Shown: in pieces, positions 20,380-33,282 of the stretch
Position numbering within the stretch: the stretch's first letter is position 1
How the letters are laid out: every line of letters starts with the position of its first letter
NCBI GenBank assembly: GCA_949752745.1
Contig: OX457031.1
Span: 44,580,269-44,644,268, forward strand
Reading direction: 5' to 3'
Source: Protula sp. h YS-2021
Lineage: Eukaryota; Annelida; Polychaeta; Sabellida; Serpulidae
Length of the DNA: 64,000 nt
Position numbers and translations under genes: made by a program
The notes under the pieces: model-generated
What the model was told of the DNA's origin: nothing
What the model saw: the letters and a program-made list of their open reading frames with translations, nothing else
Database searches by the model: none

Positions 20380-21010
20380 AGTTAAAATTCGCGCTAAGCG
20401 TTTTCAAGACGACGGTGAATTTCCGGTTTTAGACCTTGACCATGACCCAGGAGGTCAAGATCACCAATGTACCTCTTATATAACGTCTTTTAGGCCCAAA
20501 GGGTCGAAAATATGCTCAGAACCGCGCTATCTCTAACCGTTTTCGAGATAATGATCAATCTGTCTGACTCTTTTCGATATATAAAGGTGATATTACCCTG
20601 ACCCTGAATGTAGATGTTTAGACCGCGAGGTTACTCCCTACTGACACCGTGCACGTGTTCAACCAGGATCTGAGCGCTTTTTCCCGCAATTTCTCGTGAT
20701 GAATAGGTTTTTAAAAAAAAAATCATTTGACCTCAATTTTTGCGGATTTCACGACAACTCATTACCCTCTAAACTTCTGCCAAATTGCGTCGTTCTACGT
20801 AACACCCCGTACGAGGAGTTTTCTGGAAACCACTTTGAGGTCAAAAATACTCTGACCTCAATTTGTCTTCGACCTTGACGGCCAAGGAAAAAAAAATTTG
20901 CTGATTTCACAACATCTCGTCATTCTCTATCTTTTGTGAAATTGTATCGTCCTACGTCAATAGCGTAGGAGGAGTTATCTAAAAACTCCGAGGTGAAAAA
21001 AAGTAAAAAA
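20380..21010 (+). repeat. Interspersed repeat with units of about 180-190 bp
   Basis: Phrases such as ATTTCACGACAACTCATT, AAATTGCGTCGTTCTACGT and GAGGAGTTTTCTGGAAACC recur in variant form about every 180 bp. Non-coding. Confidence 0.55.
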
Positions 21011-21479
21011 AAAAAGGAATAAACGGCCAGAATTCTTACCAAAGCATACCACTTGTAAAGTGCCGCAATAATTGACATTTCTTTGCATACAGGGACAGGG
21101 TTCGTGCTGGGTTCTCAGGAAAGCGAGTCAAAAAAGGAAAGTGTGACTCAGTTGGGTCCAGAAAGACTCGGTGGGTTCCGAAAGAGTGAGTCATTTCTTA
21201 AAAATGCCCAAAAAGTGGACAAAAACCCCGCCAACGCGAACCCTGAGGGAGGACAATTTATTACGTGAAAAAAATGACAATAAATTTTGTAATTATCCGC
21301 CAAAAACTTTTCAATTGATATTTCGAACAGGTAAACAATAATGTCCAGGGACATTATGACCAGCCGACATCTAGTAAATCACCTAGCAATAGGCTTGCAT
21401 GGTCGCCAAAACGTGGTTGTCATATTGTTAAACCTGGTTGTTGAAAATTCGTACAAATTTATAAAGGAATCTAATGAAA

Positions 21480-23060
21480 AAATTGTGAAAGAAGAAGCAT
21501 TTTGAAACTTAGCTACTTTTAAATGCCCCCCATTTAGGCAATTTTCCTTTCAACAGAAGAAAGTCTGGTGAATATTCACGTAAAATTAGAAGGTTATCCG
21601 ATCAAAAAGGTGGAAGAAAAAACTTTTGAAAAATTGGTTATGAAACATTTTAAAATGCCCCGAAACTAGAGTCTCAGTGAGATAGGACCCCCCGTGTAAA
21701 GCAAATTCTATACAGTAAAACCTCCATTACTGAACACCTCCCAATAGTGAACACATTCTATAATGGACGAGTTATTTCGATCCCAATTCCCCCTCCCCCC
21801 AATCGCTTTTTCACCGATTTCAAAAATAATACGACGATGCACATCCACAATATATATATATATATACATATATAGTCATTGTATAAGGTTGCAGGTCCCT
21901 ACGACAAATGGTTATGTGCGAAGTGGTGCGGACAAAACTTCGCACAATTGCTAAACCCAATGTAATAGTTGCCAATTATTGTCAATTTGTCATTTTCTAA
22001 ATGAATTTTGCGTTTAAAGCATGTGAAAAACTTTGTCAAGCTTTGCATACTTTTTTTTGCTATGGGGACATTTTGGACCTAAATTCATTTGGGGACCTAA
22101 CAACCGGGGACAGGTATCTCATTGCCGGGGACAAAGCTTAATAAAGCGTTAATTTAGGTTATACGGTTTTTTCCTTTGTGGACGTTTTCACCCTATACTC
22201 ATTTGGGGACGTTATAACCGGGGACCTTATGACTGGGTACTTTCTGGTCGGGACGTTTTGTCCTGGTTTATACGAAAAGTTGTGCTTTCGGATGTTTTGG
22301 CCCTAAATTCATTTGAGGACCTTAGAGACATTATGGCTGGGTACCTTATGGCCGGGTAAAGCTTAATAAATTGTTAATTTAGGTTATCATACGTTATCAG
22401 CTTAGGGGACGTTTTGGCTTTAAATTCATTTAGGGACCTTATGGCTGGGCACGTCTTGTCATGGATTCCACTGCGACAAATTTTGCTTTGGAGACGTTTT
22501 GGCCGATCCAAATTGTAGGCGATGAAGTATTTTGAAAATTGGCTGTCAGGAAATAAAAAAAAATGCCCCCCTCCATTTAACCAATTTTGGCGGATCGCCA
22601 AAAAAAAAAAAACAATTTTTTCAAGATAAGCCTACCTAGAGTACAAAGTTGGAAAGGGATCCAATCAAAATTGTGAAATAAGAAGCATTTCGCCAATTTT
22701 TGGGGATCGCCAAAAAAAACGTAAATTTTCAAGGGAAGCATATGCTTAGAACATTCGTACAAAACTTGAAGAAAATCTAATCAAAATCGTGGGAGAAGAA
22801 GCCTTTTGAAAATTGGCAACACAAATTTTAAATGCCTCCCATTTAGCCAATTTTTGGCGGATTGCCAAAACTGATTTTTCAAGAGAGGCTTACCCAGAGA
22901 ACAATCGTTCAAAATTGGAAAGGAATCCGATCAAAACTGAAGGAGAACAAGCATTTTAAGTAAAACACACGTACATAAGTACGTACAAACGTACATACAG
23001 ACGATTGATGCCCCTCTATTGATGTGATAAGACCAGCCTGACGTAGTCAGCTGGTCTAAA
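21480..23060 (+). repeat. Composite tandem-core repeat, copy 1
   Basis: Units of about 150 bp around CCATTTAGCCAATTTTTGGCG and AAGCATTTTGAAAATTGGC flank two other blocks: a pogo-like start (TA then CAGTAAAACCTCCATTACTG at about 21714) and units rich in GGGGACGTTTTGG and TTATGGCTGGG (22060-22510). It ends with an ACGTAC-type microsatellite and the hairpin AGACCAGC...GCTGGTCT at about 23029-23057. The same order recurs at 34140-36010. Confidence 0.75.
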
Positions 23061-23413
23061 AACTAAATACTAAATACTGTGGATGTACACAAAAAATTAT
23101 GCATCTATGAATTATTTGAGCACACACTTTACAGATAATCTATCACCTCTTTATTTAAATGTCTGGTCACATGACTTTGATCACATGACATTTAAAGTCC
23201 GGAACGTAAACATTTGACAGCTGGATACCCAAGCTAACTTTTCTGCACTTTAACGAAGAAACAAGATATGCAACCTATTAAAACTGTGCCTGTTTTACAA
23301 AAAGGGTATGTCGCTGCTCTGACAGAGATATACCGAGTAAATGTAAGGAAGAGCTACATGCATTGCAGTTTCAATGGTATCAACTGCTTATAGCTTGTCT
23401 TGTTTTGTTTGGT

Positions 23414-23530
23414 GAGGTCAGGCGGGCAGCCTGTTCCAGTTTCTGATTGTGTTTGGTATGAAGCTGCGCTTGTGCGCATCCCTATAACACTTTGAGGAGC
23501 ATCTGATGGTCCGATCTGGGTGGACGAGCA
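23414..23530 (-). pseudogene. LINE reverse transcriptase C-terminal fragment
   Basis: The minus strand reads HPDRTIRCSSKCYRDAHKRS then FIPNTIRNWNRLPA before a stop, matching the SFFPRTIRDWN-type C-terminus of non-LTR reverse transcriptases. Upstream parts are missing, replaced by a foldback element. Confidence 0.6.
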
Positions 23531-23559
23531 GGTCGCCCGAGTTCTTCCGGGGGTATATA

Positions 23560-24071
23560 GCCCCTTTTACTGATCCGGTGCCATTTTTAAACTGAGGGGG
23601 CAAGGGGGTCTAGAAAAGGATATAAAACAAACGGTACGTCCAAAAAAGGGTGCGGAAAGGCAGGGTACGGAAGGGAAAAGGTATATGTAAAAAACACATA
23701 AAAGTCCCGTCATTTCGACTTTTTTCGGTAGAGGATCACCTAGAGATTGTACATGTGAAATACCAAAAGGATCCAACCAAAACTGTAGGAGGAGATGCAT
23801 TTTGAATAAAAAAAGGTTAATAACACTTGACTTCCAAAGTCCCGTCATTTCGGTTTTTCGACTGATCGCGAAAAAAGTAATTACCCGGTAGAGGACCACC
23901 TAGAGATTGTACACAAGTACAAAAAATACAAAATACAGAATTTGTGAAACATAAGAAACTAACATACCTTTTCACACAAAAATTCTGTTGGCAACCGGTG
24001 GTTTGTTTTATACCCTTTTCTAGACCCCCTTGCCCCCTCAGTTTCAAAATGGCGCCGGATCTGTAAAAGGG
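23560..24071. mobile_element. Foldback/MITE-like element with about 72 bp inverted arms
   Basis: The arm at 23560-23632 is repeated inverted at 24001-24071 with few mismatches (landmark CCCCTTGCCCCCTCAGTTT). The inside holds two related copies of AAGTCCCGTCATTTCG. Related to no coding sequence. Confidence 0.75.
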
Positions 24072-24518
24072 ACTATGGCCCTTTCTCATTCACTGTCTCT
24101 GAAAAAAAGACGCATGATGTCAAAATTACGAAAAAAACATGCCGTAGATACGTTCAAATAAGATAGGTTCTGAAATCAGATACGGTTATATCCAAATTCC
24201 TCAATTACTGCTCACTGAAAAATGGTTCTTACACACTGAAGCATCGACTCGCTATTATTTGCAGTATCATGTGAGTCGCATTCAAACAGTGACTTAGCTA
24301 TGTCATTATTTTTAATAAAAAAAACTGTTAAAACACGCGAGAACTACCTTGTAGCCGCCAGGTTGTGACGTCACACAGAACCTTATCTCGCCGTATCCCG
24401 GAAGCTTAACTAGGATAGAAAAAACAGCGTCGAGACATTACATCTTTTTTAAAATGCTATATTTTTCTGAGACTCTCTACAGAGCCGTATCTGAGTGAAT
24501 GAGAAACGGCCAACCTAT

Positions 24519-25252
24519 GAGCTATAAGCCAAATCGCACTTTGAGCGTTACGAATAAAATGCGCAAAAATTCACCGTTTCAAATACAAACTAACCGGGTA
24601 AAAAATTTAAAAAAAAATTTAAAAAGACATTTCACCTAAATGCCCAGTTTCTCCTGTACCGAAGAGCAATCGTGTTTTTAACAACCCTTTTTTTTACAAC
24701 ACGTATGTTATTTTAGAAATTCATCAAAAGTTTCAGCAAATTCTTGCGGACAAGTTCACGTCACAATCTTACATCCACCAATGAGAAATAACATTTTCAT
24801 CACGTGATCAAAAAGTGGCAGTGCTAGCGTCGTAGTTTCTCATTGTTTTATACCAAGTATAACAGTTTATTTTTCTTGTTCAGGGCCGACTGCATACATT
24901 TTGGATTACTTGTCACATGCCAGGAAGTTAGTTCTTTAAATAGTTTTTACCGTTTAGAAAAAAATTTACTACTTAGTTTGAATATCGAAGAATTTGTATT
25001 GGTATAAAACAGTTCGATAAACTCGAAATATCGTTCATTATGCCCTCAGTTACCCACAATGCATTGTAAGGTGGCCGCAAGAATAGTTTTAAATTTCAAT
25101 TTCTGTTATGTTCCGAGTATGAGCTGTTTTTACTATATTTCTTTATATTTTTCTATCATTTCTTTCATTTTCATCCGGTTCGCCCGAAGTCGAACTTCAA
25201 AATTCTTGCGCATTTTATTCGAAATACCCCCAAAGTGACTTCGCTTATAGCT
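24519..25252. mobile_element. Inverted-repeat element with about 60 bp arms
   Basis: AGCTATAAGC and CGAATAAAATGCGCAA at the left arm (24519-24583) recur inverted at 25190-25252. The arms are diverged, so the element is old. AT-rich inside, non-coding. Confidence 0.6.
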
Positions 25253-25741
25253 AACCGAAATCTTGCATTATCACTCAAAATACTAATTTAAAAACATATC
25301 AAGATCGGCTGACTAATCTTCTAAGGAAAAACGCTTCTGCCAATATGCGGCTCGTTTTGAAACTGTGAAAGGGCTTATAAAAGCACATCTTTTCACCGCG
25401 ACAACTTCTTTCGATAAAAAAAATATGCTGGGCAGTGGGCAAATTTAGCATTAGGATGGTAACCCTGTTCGACACATGGTTGGGAACAATGTTTGGTGTG
25501 CTTCATTCAGCCAGAACCGTAACATAACCGTTATTTATGCACACATATAGGCTGATGTAGCAAATCGGCTTGGGGAAATTACATGAAAACCATAGTTCTT
25601 TTCTTCGTTTTTTTTCTTTTCTTTCTTCCGTTTCTCAGTTCCAAGTAAATGTATATATGTTACAGCGGATCTGTCAAATCAGCGACTTTACAAAGCCGCA
25701 GAAATTTTCAGCGACTCTGTAAAGTCGCTGGTTCACTTGGT

Positions 25742-26985
25742 GGCTTTGTAAAGCCGCTGGAACTTAGCCGCTTGTTTTAGAGCTCAAAAATTTGACAATT
25801 CCGCTGAAATGATAAAGTAGAACGGGCATAGGAATATGTCTATGACATGGCTATTTACACACCATTTTTTGGTTGTGTCACCAGGATTAATAATAAATGA
25901 AAGTACGAAAGAAATTATTAATTCTTTAATAGATGATACATACTAATACATGTCATTCACACACCATTTTATGGTTACTTCGACAAGATTAGAAACTGCT
26001 TGTAATTGTATTAAAATTGTTCATTCTTTAAGAGACAGTACATATAATTTAAAGTCAATTAAAGCCAGGGATGTTTTATTTCACACTCACAGGATATCAG
26101 CGAAATCATAATTGGGATTTTATCATAATACAGATTGCAGTTATGTTTTAAGCAAATTGAATAGCCTGACATGAAATAAGCATTTGATCTTTTGTGTAAA
26201 TCGTATAAATCGACGATTACATTTTCAGATTTATTACGAAAAACGGCAATTGCAATTTTTTTGTTCCAGTAAATTTGCAAAGAAGCTCATCACATCGAAT
26301 GGATCTGTTCTTTGGTCTAATTGTTCTATTAAGGAAGCCAACATTTCATGAGCTTTTGTTTTTTTTTTTCAAGAATCTCCGACTCGGAACAGATTAAATA
26401 TATCCTTTGAACTCAGAGTAATGGTAATTGCATTTTTCTTATTCAACCACTTCCAATTTATGAGAATTAACAAAAACGCCAAATTTTTTATTGGATAATG
26501 ATTTCAGCATATCAAATAAGAAAATCAAATAAGTAAAAAACATTAAGTAACAAAAAATGATTAAATCAAAGCAGTCAGTTGCAAAAGCACAACATCAATA
26601 TCACTTACTTCGGAAATACGATATATTACTTTGTGGTGACGTGCAGAAAGTGACAAGAAAAAAATCAGATTCGAAAGAACCCATTTTATATTATGTGGCT
26701 TTAGAAAATTTGTGTGGCGCCATTAAGCGAGACCAAAATTTAATTCACATTTTAATGATAAGTTACAAATAGTGAATGATATGGTATGAATTGACTGTCA
26801 AGTTTATGGACTGCGTTCAGTAATAAATGTTGAAAAGAAAGTCCTTTAGTTGTACTTTTAAAACTAGGATCTAATTCTATAATTCCAGCCACAATAAGAG
26901 AAACATTCCCTATGCTCTTACTACTTTATCATTTCAGCGGAATTGTGAAATTTTCGAGGTCTAAAACTAGCGGCTTTGCAAATTC
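25742..26985. mobile_element. Inverted-repeat element with arms ending in AAAGCCGCT
   Basis: The left arm (25742-25820) and the right arm (26921-26985) share, inverted, CAATTCCGCTGAAATGATAA and AAAGCCGCT; the left arm has an extra 14 bp. Outside the left arm, GCGACTTTACAAAGCCGC-type short palindromes repeat at 25681-25760. The inside has decayed minus-strand frames, one reading AHEMLASLIEQLDQ near 26320, that may be transposase relics. Confidence 0.65.
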
Positions 26986-26988
26986 CAG

Positions 26989-27682
<694 letters not shown>

Positions 27683-27870
27683 ATGGGTTTTCTAATGTGT
27701 TAAACATTGGTAATCGCGATAAATAAAAATAAAACTTTTGTGGAACTAATAGCGCGGTGTCCTTAACAGGTGCCCTATTGCTATGTTTACAATGCTTGTC
27801 AACCAACCGACCAGTCAGCGTCGATGAGGTTTCTGTCATGTGATCGAACCATTTCCAACTTATCGCGATC
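27683..27870 (+). repeat. Left inverted terminal repeat of the DIRS element
   Basis: Matches 33283-33473 in reverse complement: ATGTGTTAAACATTGG, GTGGAACTAATAGC, TTGTCAACCAACCGACCAGT. Both arms keep the same minus/plus frame segment (TLTGRLVDKHCKH), a by-product of the repeat. Confidence 0.88.
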
Positions 27871-28063
27871 CGAATAACAGGAGATTTTTCTCCTTTTAAA
27901 TTTTTGTAAAAATGACGGATCAAAATTAAGGTAAATGCATACTTTTTGGATATTAATTATCTTGGGTATTATCTCTACGTATACGGAAAGGTTTTCTTGC
28001 TGGGTGTACGTTTTGACTGGTTTTGCTGACTTTGCTGATTCCTACATGTGTTAGTTTTGGGTT

Positions 28064-28960
28064 TTGTCAGACCAGCTTTCGTTCGGTAAATGCTTCCCTG
28101 CCATCAGATTCCCTGCTATCACAGGTTTAGAAAGTCATGTCTTCCTCTGGCTCAATACTGCGGCAGCTCTCTTTAGTAGGTTGCATATACAATATCTTTC
28201 GGTTGATAAACACGCCAACATTTGCTGTTGTGACGATTTATCACGGTATGGAGTAGTGTGGCTATCTTCAAAAGTATGGCACGTAAAAACGGCCGCTTAT
28301 CAGTCGAACGGCGTAATGTTACCCATTAAGCCACTCACGTATCCCAGAGATTTGGCTCCCTGACTTCTGAAAGTCAATCCTGATTCCAGTGTGACTGTCG
28401 TTTTTGGAGGAATATTCCAGGAAGAATATGTGTATTCTGTCCTTCCAAAATGCGGCATTCCAAGCGCTGAGGAAGTTCGTCGATCCCGAGCCAACGCGCT
28501 GTTTGATCAGGTGTTTGATTCAGTGGTAGCCGCGTCCTCAGATTTACGGAAGTTGAATGCATATTTATTGTCGTCGCTCGTAGACATTCGCAGAGATCAA
28601 GTCCTATCACATTCGAACATCAGTGCAGAAGATGCTAGGAAATTTCGCTTCACCCCTATTGTCGGGCAATCGGATTTATTTCCTCTGAAGATGCTGAAAA
28701 TGTGATTGAAGCGGCACGGGTTAGATCACAAGATGCATTAATGCGCTAGGTTCTAACACCACATACCTCTCAATCGAACCAGCGGCACATGACTGCCCCT
28801 CAGACAGCTACGCCACAGAAGAGGCCGTGTTCAATCCCAGTGTCAACAGCCCAATCCAAGAAGCACAAGTTGGACACGAAAAAGCAGGCTGCTACTCCTA
28901 AGCAGAGGCAGCAACCAATCAAACTATCTGGCACAGATCCGCCAGATACTTAAGGTTTCT
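28064..28960 (+). pseudogene. DIRS gag-like region
   Basis: Two overlapping open segments (to 28363, and 28391-28705), then a basic Ser/Thr/Lys/Gln-rich stretch up to about 28950 interrupted by stops. Position and the basic C-terminus fit a DIRS gag; sequence identity is weak. Confidence 0.5.
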
Positions 28961-29244
28961 GAGACGAATTCGTTGGTCGGTGTCGCGAATCGAAGGTAAA
29001 TGTGCCCGTTGGGGAAGGCTAAAGAATTTTTGGCAAGCTTGGCAAGAGCTGGGAGCTCCCAAAAATGTAGTTTGGTGATTACGCTGGGGTAAGAGCTGGG
29101 AGCTACCAAAAATGTAGTTTGGTGATTACGCTGGGGTTACTCCTTACCGTTTGGAAGAAACAGATCAGGTTGCCAAATCCTTCTACCGCTGGTCAAGCTT
29201 CCCATTTCCTTTTTAGTCACAACGCCAGAAAGCTAGAGAAAAGA

Positions 29245-29990
29245 TGCCGACAGGCACTCATCCTTTCTTAGTTGCGTCTTTTCCGTACCGAATAAGTCGG
29301 GCAGTTGGCGGCTTGTCATAGACTTTTCGCACCTCATTCAATTTCTCCATCTCACATCGTTCACGATGGACACTCCTCAGTTGATCAAATCCACCATAAA
29401 TCGGGGCATGTGGGCGGTGTCAGTGGATTTGTTCGTCACATATCCACACGTTCCGATGCACAAAACGTCGCGTCGCTTTCTGGCCTTTACGATAGCGGAT
29501 CAGAATTATTGGTTTCTCGCCGTGTCATTCGGATTGTCAACAGCGCCGTTTCTTTTTACTCAGGTAATGAAGGTAGTCAAACGTTGGAGTCGATGAGTAG
29601 GTTGCTCCGGTTCCAACTTGTTGTTAGTAAGTTTGGACAGGCAACTGCTTTTAACTCAATTAGATATTGTGCTAGGCCGGTGCGAGGCTCTGGGGTTGTT
29701 GGTCAATCGCATCAAGTCGGAATGGGTTCCAAGTCAGAAAATGGAGCTTTTGGGAGAATTGGTAGATTTTGTGAGCGCCACAGCGTTTCCCACACAAAGT
29801 CGAATTCAGAACGTGATGTCTGTCATTGCCCGTGTTGTGTCTACACCCGAGCCTTGCATGTCACAGCAAGAGTATCTTTAGGGTTGTTAGTGGCAACGGA
29901 AAAGACGGTCGAACTGGGTAGGTGTCATTTCCGGGAGTTTCAGCGCGTGCTCTTAAAGACGATGCTTCGGGGCAGGTTGCCGGTCATCGC
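29245..29990 (+). pseudogene. DIRS reverse transcriptase remnant
   Basis: Frames 29366-29596 and 29618-29881 carry RT motifs in the right order: SVDLFVTYPHVPMH, RRFLAF, FGLSTAPFLFT, then LLTQLDIVLGRCEALGLLVN and KSEWVPS. Between them, where the Asp-Asp catalytic pair should be, the frame shifts and the aspartates are absent. A 47 bp direct duplication upstream (29044-29137) adds further damage. Confidence 0.85.
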
Positions 29991-29994
29991 ATAA

Positions 29995-30430
29995 GGCTGT
30001 CGTTGTCAGCTGTCAGGAATCTAGACTGGTGGTCGCGTCAACCCAATCTTTTGATCGGGGCATCTTTTTATCTGCCAGCTCCATCGAGGCAAATGGAGAC
30101 GGGCGCCTCTTGCACCGGGTGGGGTGGAGGGGTTGTTGGCCCAGGCACGAGCAACTATTGCATATCAATGTGCTGGAAATGAAGGCGGTTTTGATAGCAT
30201 GTCAAACTCTGAAAACATTCCTTGACAGTCACGTGGTTTAGTTTCTCATAGACAATCAAACGGTGGTGTCTTATTTGTCCAAGCACGCACTCATCGATGT
30301 TGTCTCGTCTCACCATGCAGGTCATGTTGCTTGCTCGGGATTGTAGTTTTTCCATTCAATCCTCTCACATTGCAGGCCGTCTGAATGTTCTCGCGGACTT
30401 AGCTTCTCGAGTGGGCATTAGCGCATTATA
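29995..30430 (+). pseudogene. DIRS RNase H remnant
   Basis: LDWWSRQPN, CTGWGGG, VLEMKAVLIACQTL, IDNQTVVSYLSKH and HIAGRLNVLADLASR appear in order over three frames. The first catalytic Asp position is no longer Asp. Confidence 0.75.
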
Positions 30431-30519
30431 AGTCTCATTGGATTACTTCGCAGTCTCCATGGGGTCCATCTCAAGTAGATCTATTTGCCAATTGTATCAG
30501 TCATCGTCTTCCGGTGTAA

Positions 30520-31740
30520 ATGTCTCCGTTTCTGGATGCGGCGGCAATAGCGATTGATGTGTTGCTGTGTCAGTGGCCCACGCAGGTGCTGTTTGCGTTT
30601 CTACCGTCGTCTCTCATGATGAAGGTTTTCAAGAAGATTTGGCACGAGAGGCCTCGTAGTCTCCTGTTGTTAGCTGCCGATCTTCCAGAACTGTCTTGGT
30701 TTTTTTTATTGATGGGATTACCGTGCGTCATGAGTCTTCCAATTCCCCTGGAGTATGACAGTCTGCGTCAACCTCACTGGGATCTTTATGATCCAAATCC
30801 TCGGTTGTTTCGACTGAAACTTTGGTGAATAAGTTTTCCTTCCTGAAATCTAAGGGTTTCTCTCTGCGAGTAATATAGAGAATGGACGGAATTCATAAAG
30901 ACTCCACGAACAAGGTGTTCTTGTATCATTGGCCTTTGCTCGGGTCATGGCGACTTGATAGGTATCAATCCCGTGGCAGCTACGGCAGTGGTAGTGGCCG
31001 ACCTTTTTCTATATTTGTTCGAGGTCAGAAAGGTGTCGGTTAGATTGATTATAACATACCTCTCTGCTCTCGCATTTATTTTGTAGCGGGCATCCGCTTA
31101 TGATTTGTCATCCTGTGAGATGTTGTCGGATTTTCCTAGGCCCTTTCAGTTGGAGCGACCTATTTCTGATAGGACGGTGGTGCCTTGGGATTTGTCACTG
31201 GGTTTGAATTATCTCACATCGCCACTTTTCCATCATTCTATCATTTCGGACAAGTTACTTACCCTAAAGTATGTATTTCTCTTAGCGTTAGCGTCGGGTG
31301 AGCGCAGCGGGGAAATACACGCATTACAAAACTCTTTTAGTCAGGTCAACGGTTCTTGAGAGGCGGTGGTCCTAAAACCATTGCTATCTTTTTTGGGTAA
31401 GACGCACATTGCGAGCAAAGGTTTGGGTACGTTTAAGCAGACTATGCTACCAGCTTTGCCTGTGTACGGTCACGAGACAGTGTTAACACAGCGTCTTTTT
31501 GCCCCGTCTCCCTACTATGCGCGTAAAGTAAACGATCCAGTACATATTGCAGCACGTTACAGCGTCGTCTATTTTTATCTGTCATGCGTAGTATTACGGT
31601 AGATTTTTCTAAAGCGTCTATTTCTAATTATATCAAGAAAACTATATTGTTAGCATATGATGATATAATGAAAGAACCTGAGGATGTAATTCAGCAAAGA
31701 TTGTTGATTGAAGCTCATCAGGTCTGACATATGGTGCACT
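30520..31740 (+). pseudogene. DIRS tyrosine recombinase remnant
   Basis: SPFLDAAAIAIDVLLCQWP and AFLPSSLMMKVFKKI lead into the recombinase: PWDLSLGLNYLTSP, LTLKYVFLLALASGERSGEI (first catalytic Arg), then VDFSKASISNYIKKTI and EAHQV followed by a stop where the conserved His-x-x-Arg would be. Multiple stops; inactive. Confidence 0.78.
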
Positions 31741-32397
31741 CCTTTCGTAACGTTTATTAAGCATTATTTGCAAGAGTATATAACTGATGTGTTGAATAAT
31801 TTGCATAGTCTTGACCCGTTTGTTGCTGCTGAATCAGTGATTTCATAATAGTCCTCCGTCTTGCATTACTCCCCAATAGTCCAGTGGAAAGATGCCTTGC
31901 AAGAAAAAGAAACCCACTAAATAGACTTTGGCTTAGGGCGCAGCTCGGAACTGCAACATGTCAGTTTGCCTATCACGTGACTGCTTTGTCATCAACCCGA
32001 TGCAGTGGCGTTTGTACCATGGTCCTGTTTTTTGGGCAGTGCAGTTTTGCACATGGTATAATGCACTGCCGCAACTGGTCTGCACAAGGTATACTGGGCA
32101 AGTTATCTATTTCCCGCTTTCTTCTCTTTTGGAAAAAGAGGGGGCATTCGCTCGTATGATAGTGTTAGTATGGTCGAGCTATATATTGTTCACAATGGGT
32201 AAAACCCCACTGAATATTGTTAATTGTTATTGAATGAGCAGTACGCGGTGAAACCTCGCTGAAATTACAAGGATAAATTTAATTTATTTTAAGTTTTAAT
32301 TTCTTTTATTTCTTGCTTCTTTTGCAACATAATGTCTTGTAGATAGCGTGTCAACCAGTTCGTATGCATTGAGTATTCAATTTCAAGCGCCAGTTGG

Positions 32398-33123
32398 ACT
32401 CTCCTAAGTGGGACAAGGCTATTTGGCCCCCGACGATTTGGCCACCTAGGCTATTTGGCCCCCGGCTGTTTGTTCCTCATCAAATAAAAAATTTAAAAAA
32501 GTCAATCCATATATTAATTAATTGTTATTATCAAGTGCTCGGCGTTTCATACTCTGGCGCACTTTTAGGATTTCTGGCCGACCAGGCTCAGGTGCATACG
32601 TATGTTCGTTAGTGCGTTTTATAACGTCGCCATCACGGACATGAAGTTTGGCTTCACATTCGACAATTTAATTTGTATTGCTTCCATTTCAACCACCTTA
32701 TATACAAAAAAACGAACGCCTACGGGTTAATCCAACACAGACAGCTAAGAGAGTGCAAAATTAACCCACCATTCTCTGGTGAATTGTTTCAAATAAATCC
32801 CAGGTCATATCTAATCTATTTCCATAATCCACCAATGACTCTCTCAGGTATGTGATGGGATTAAAACCCTGATAAATTGCAATTCTTGATTGCATGAGGT
32901 AGGAAATTGCGATGGCAGCAAACAAATAAAACAAATTTACCTTGGTTTTATGTTCGAGATCAAATGAAGATGAGAGATCATTTCATGCTAAGCAATGAAT
33001 TTAAAACATTAATTATGAATTGAGATAGTCATTTTTAAAAGTTTTTATACCTTAGTATTTAATTGGATGGGAGCCAAACAGGCGGAGGCCATATCGCCGG
33101 GAGCCAAATAGCCTAGACGCTCC
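32398..33123. mobile_element. MITE-like insertion inside the DIRS element
   Basis: Inverted ends of about 60-70 bp carry GGCTATTTGGCCCCCG and GATTTGGCCACC on the left (32420-32470) and their reverse complements on the right (33071-33123). AT-rich inside, no transposase. Target duplication not resolved. Confidence 0.65.
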
Positions 33124-33282
33124 CAAGTGATGGCTTCGTAGTCTACAAGCCGATATTTTAGAAAGTAAAACTGAAGTCTTTAGTTTCTTAATACTTATTG
33201 TTATGATTAAAATATGATGTAGACGTAGAAGCCATCACTTGAATTGTACCCACCCACCTCATCATCAAATGGAATCGTCTGG

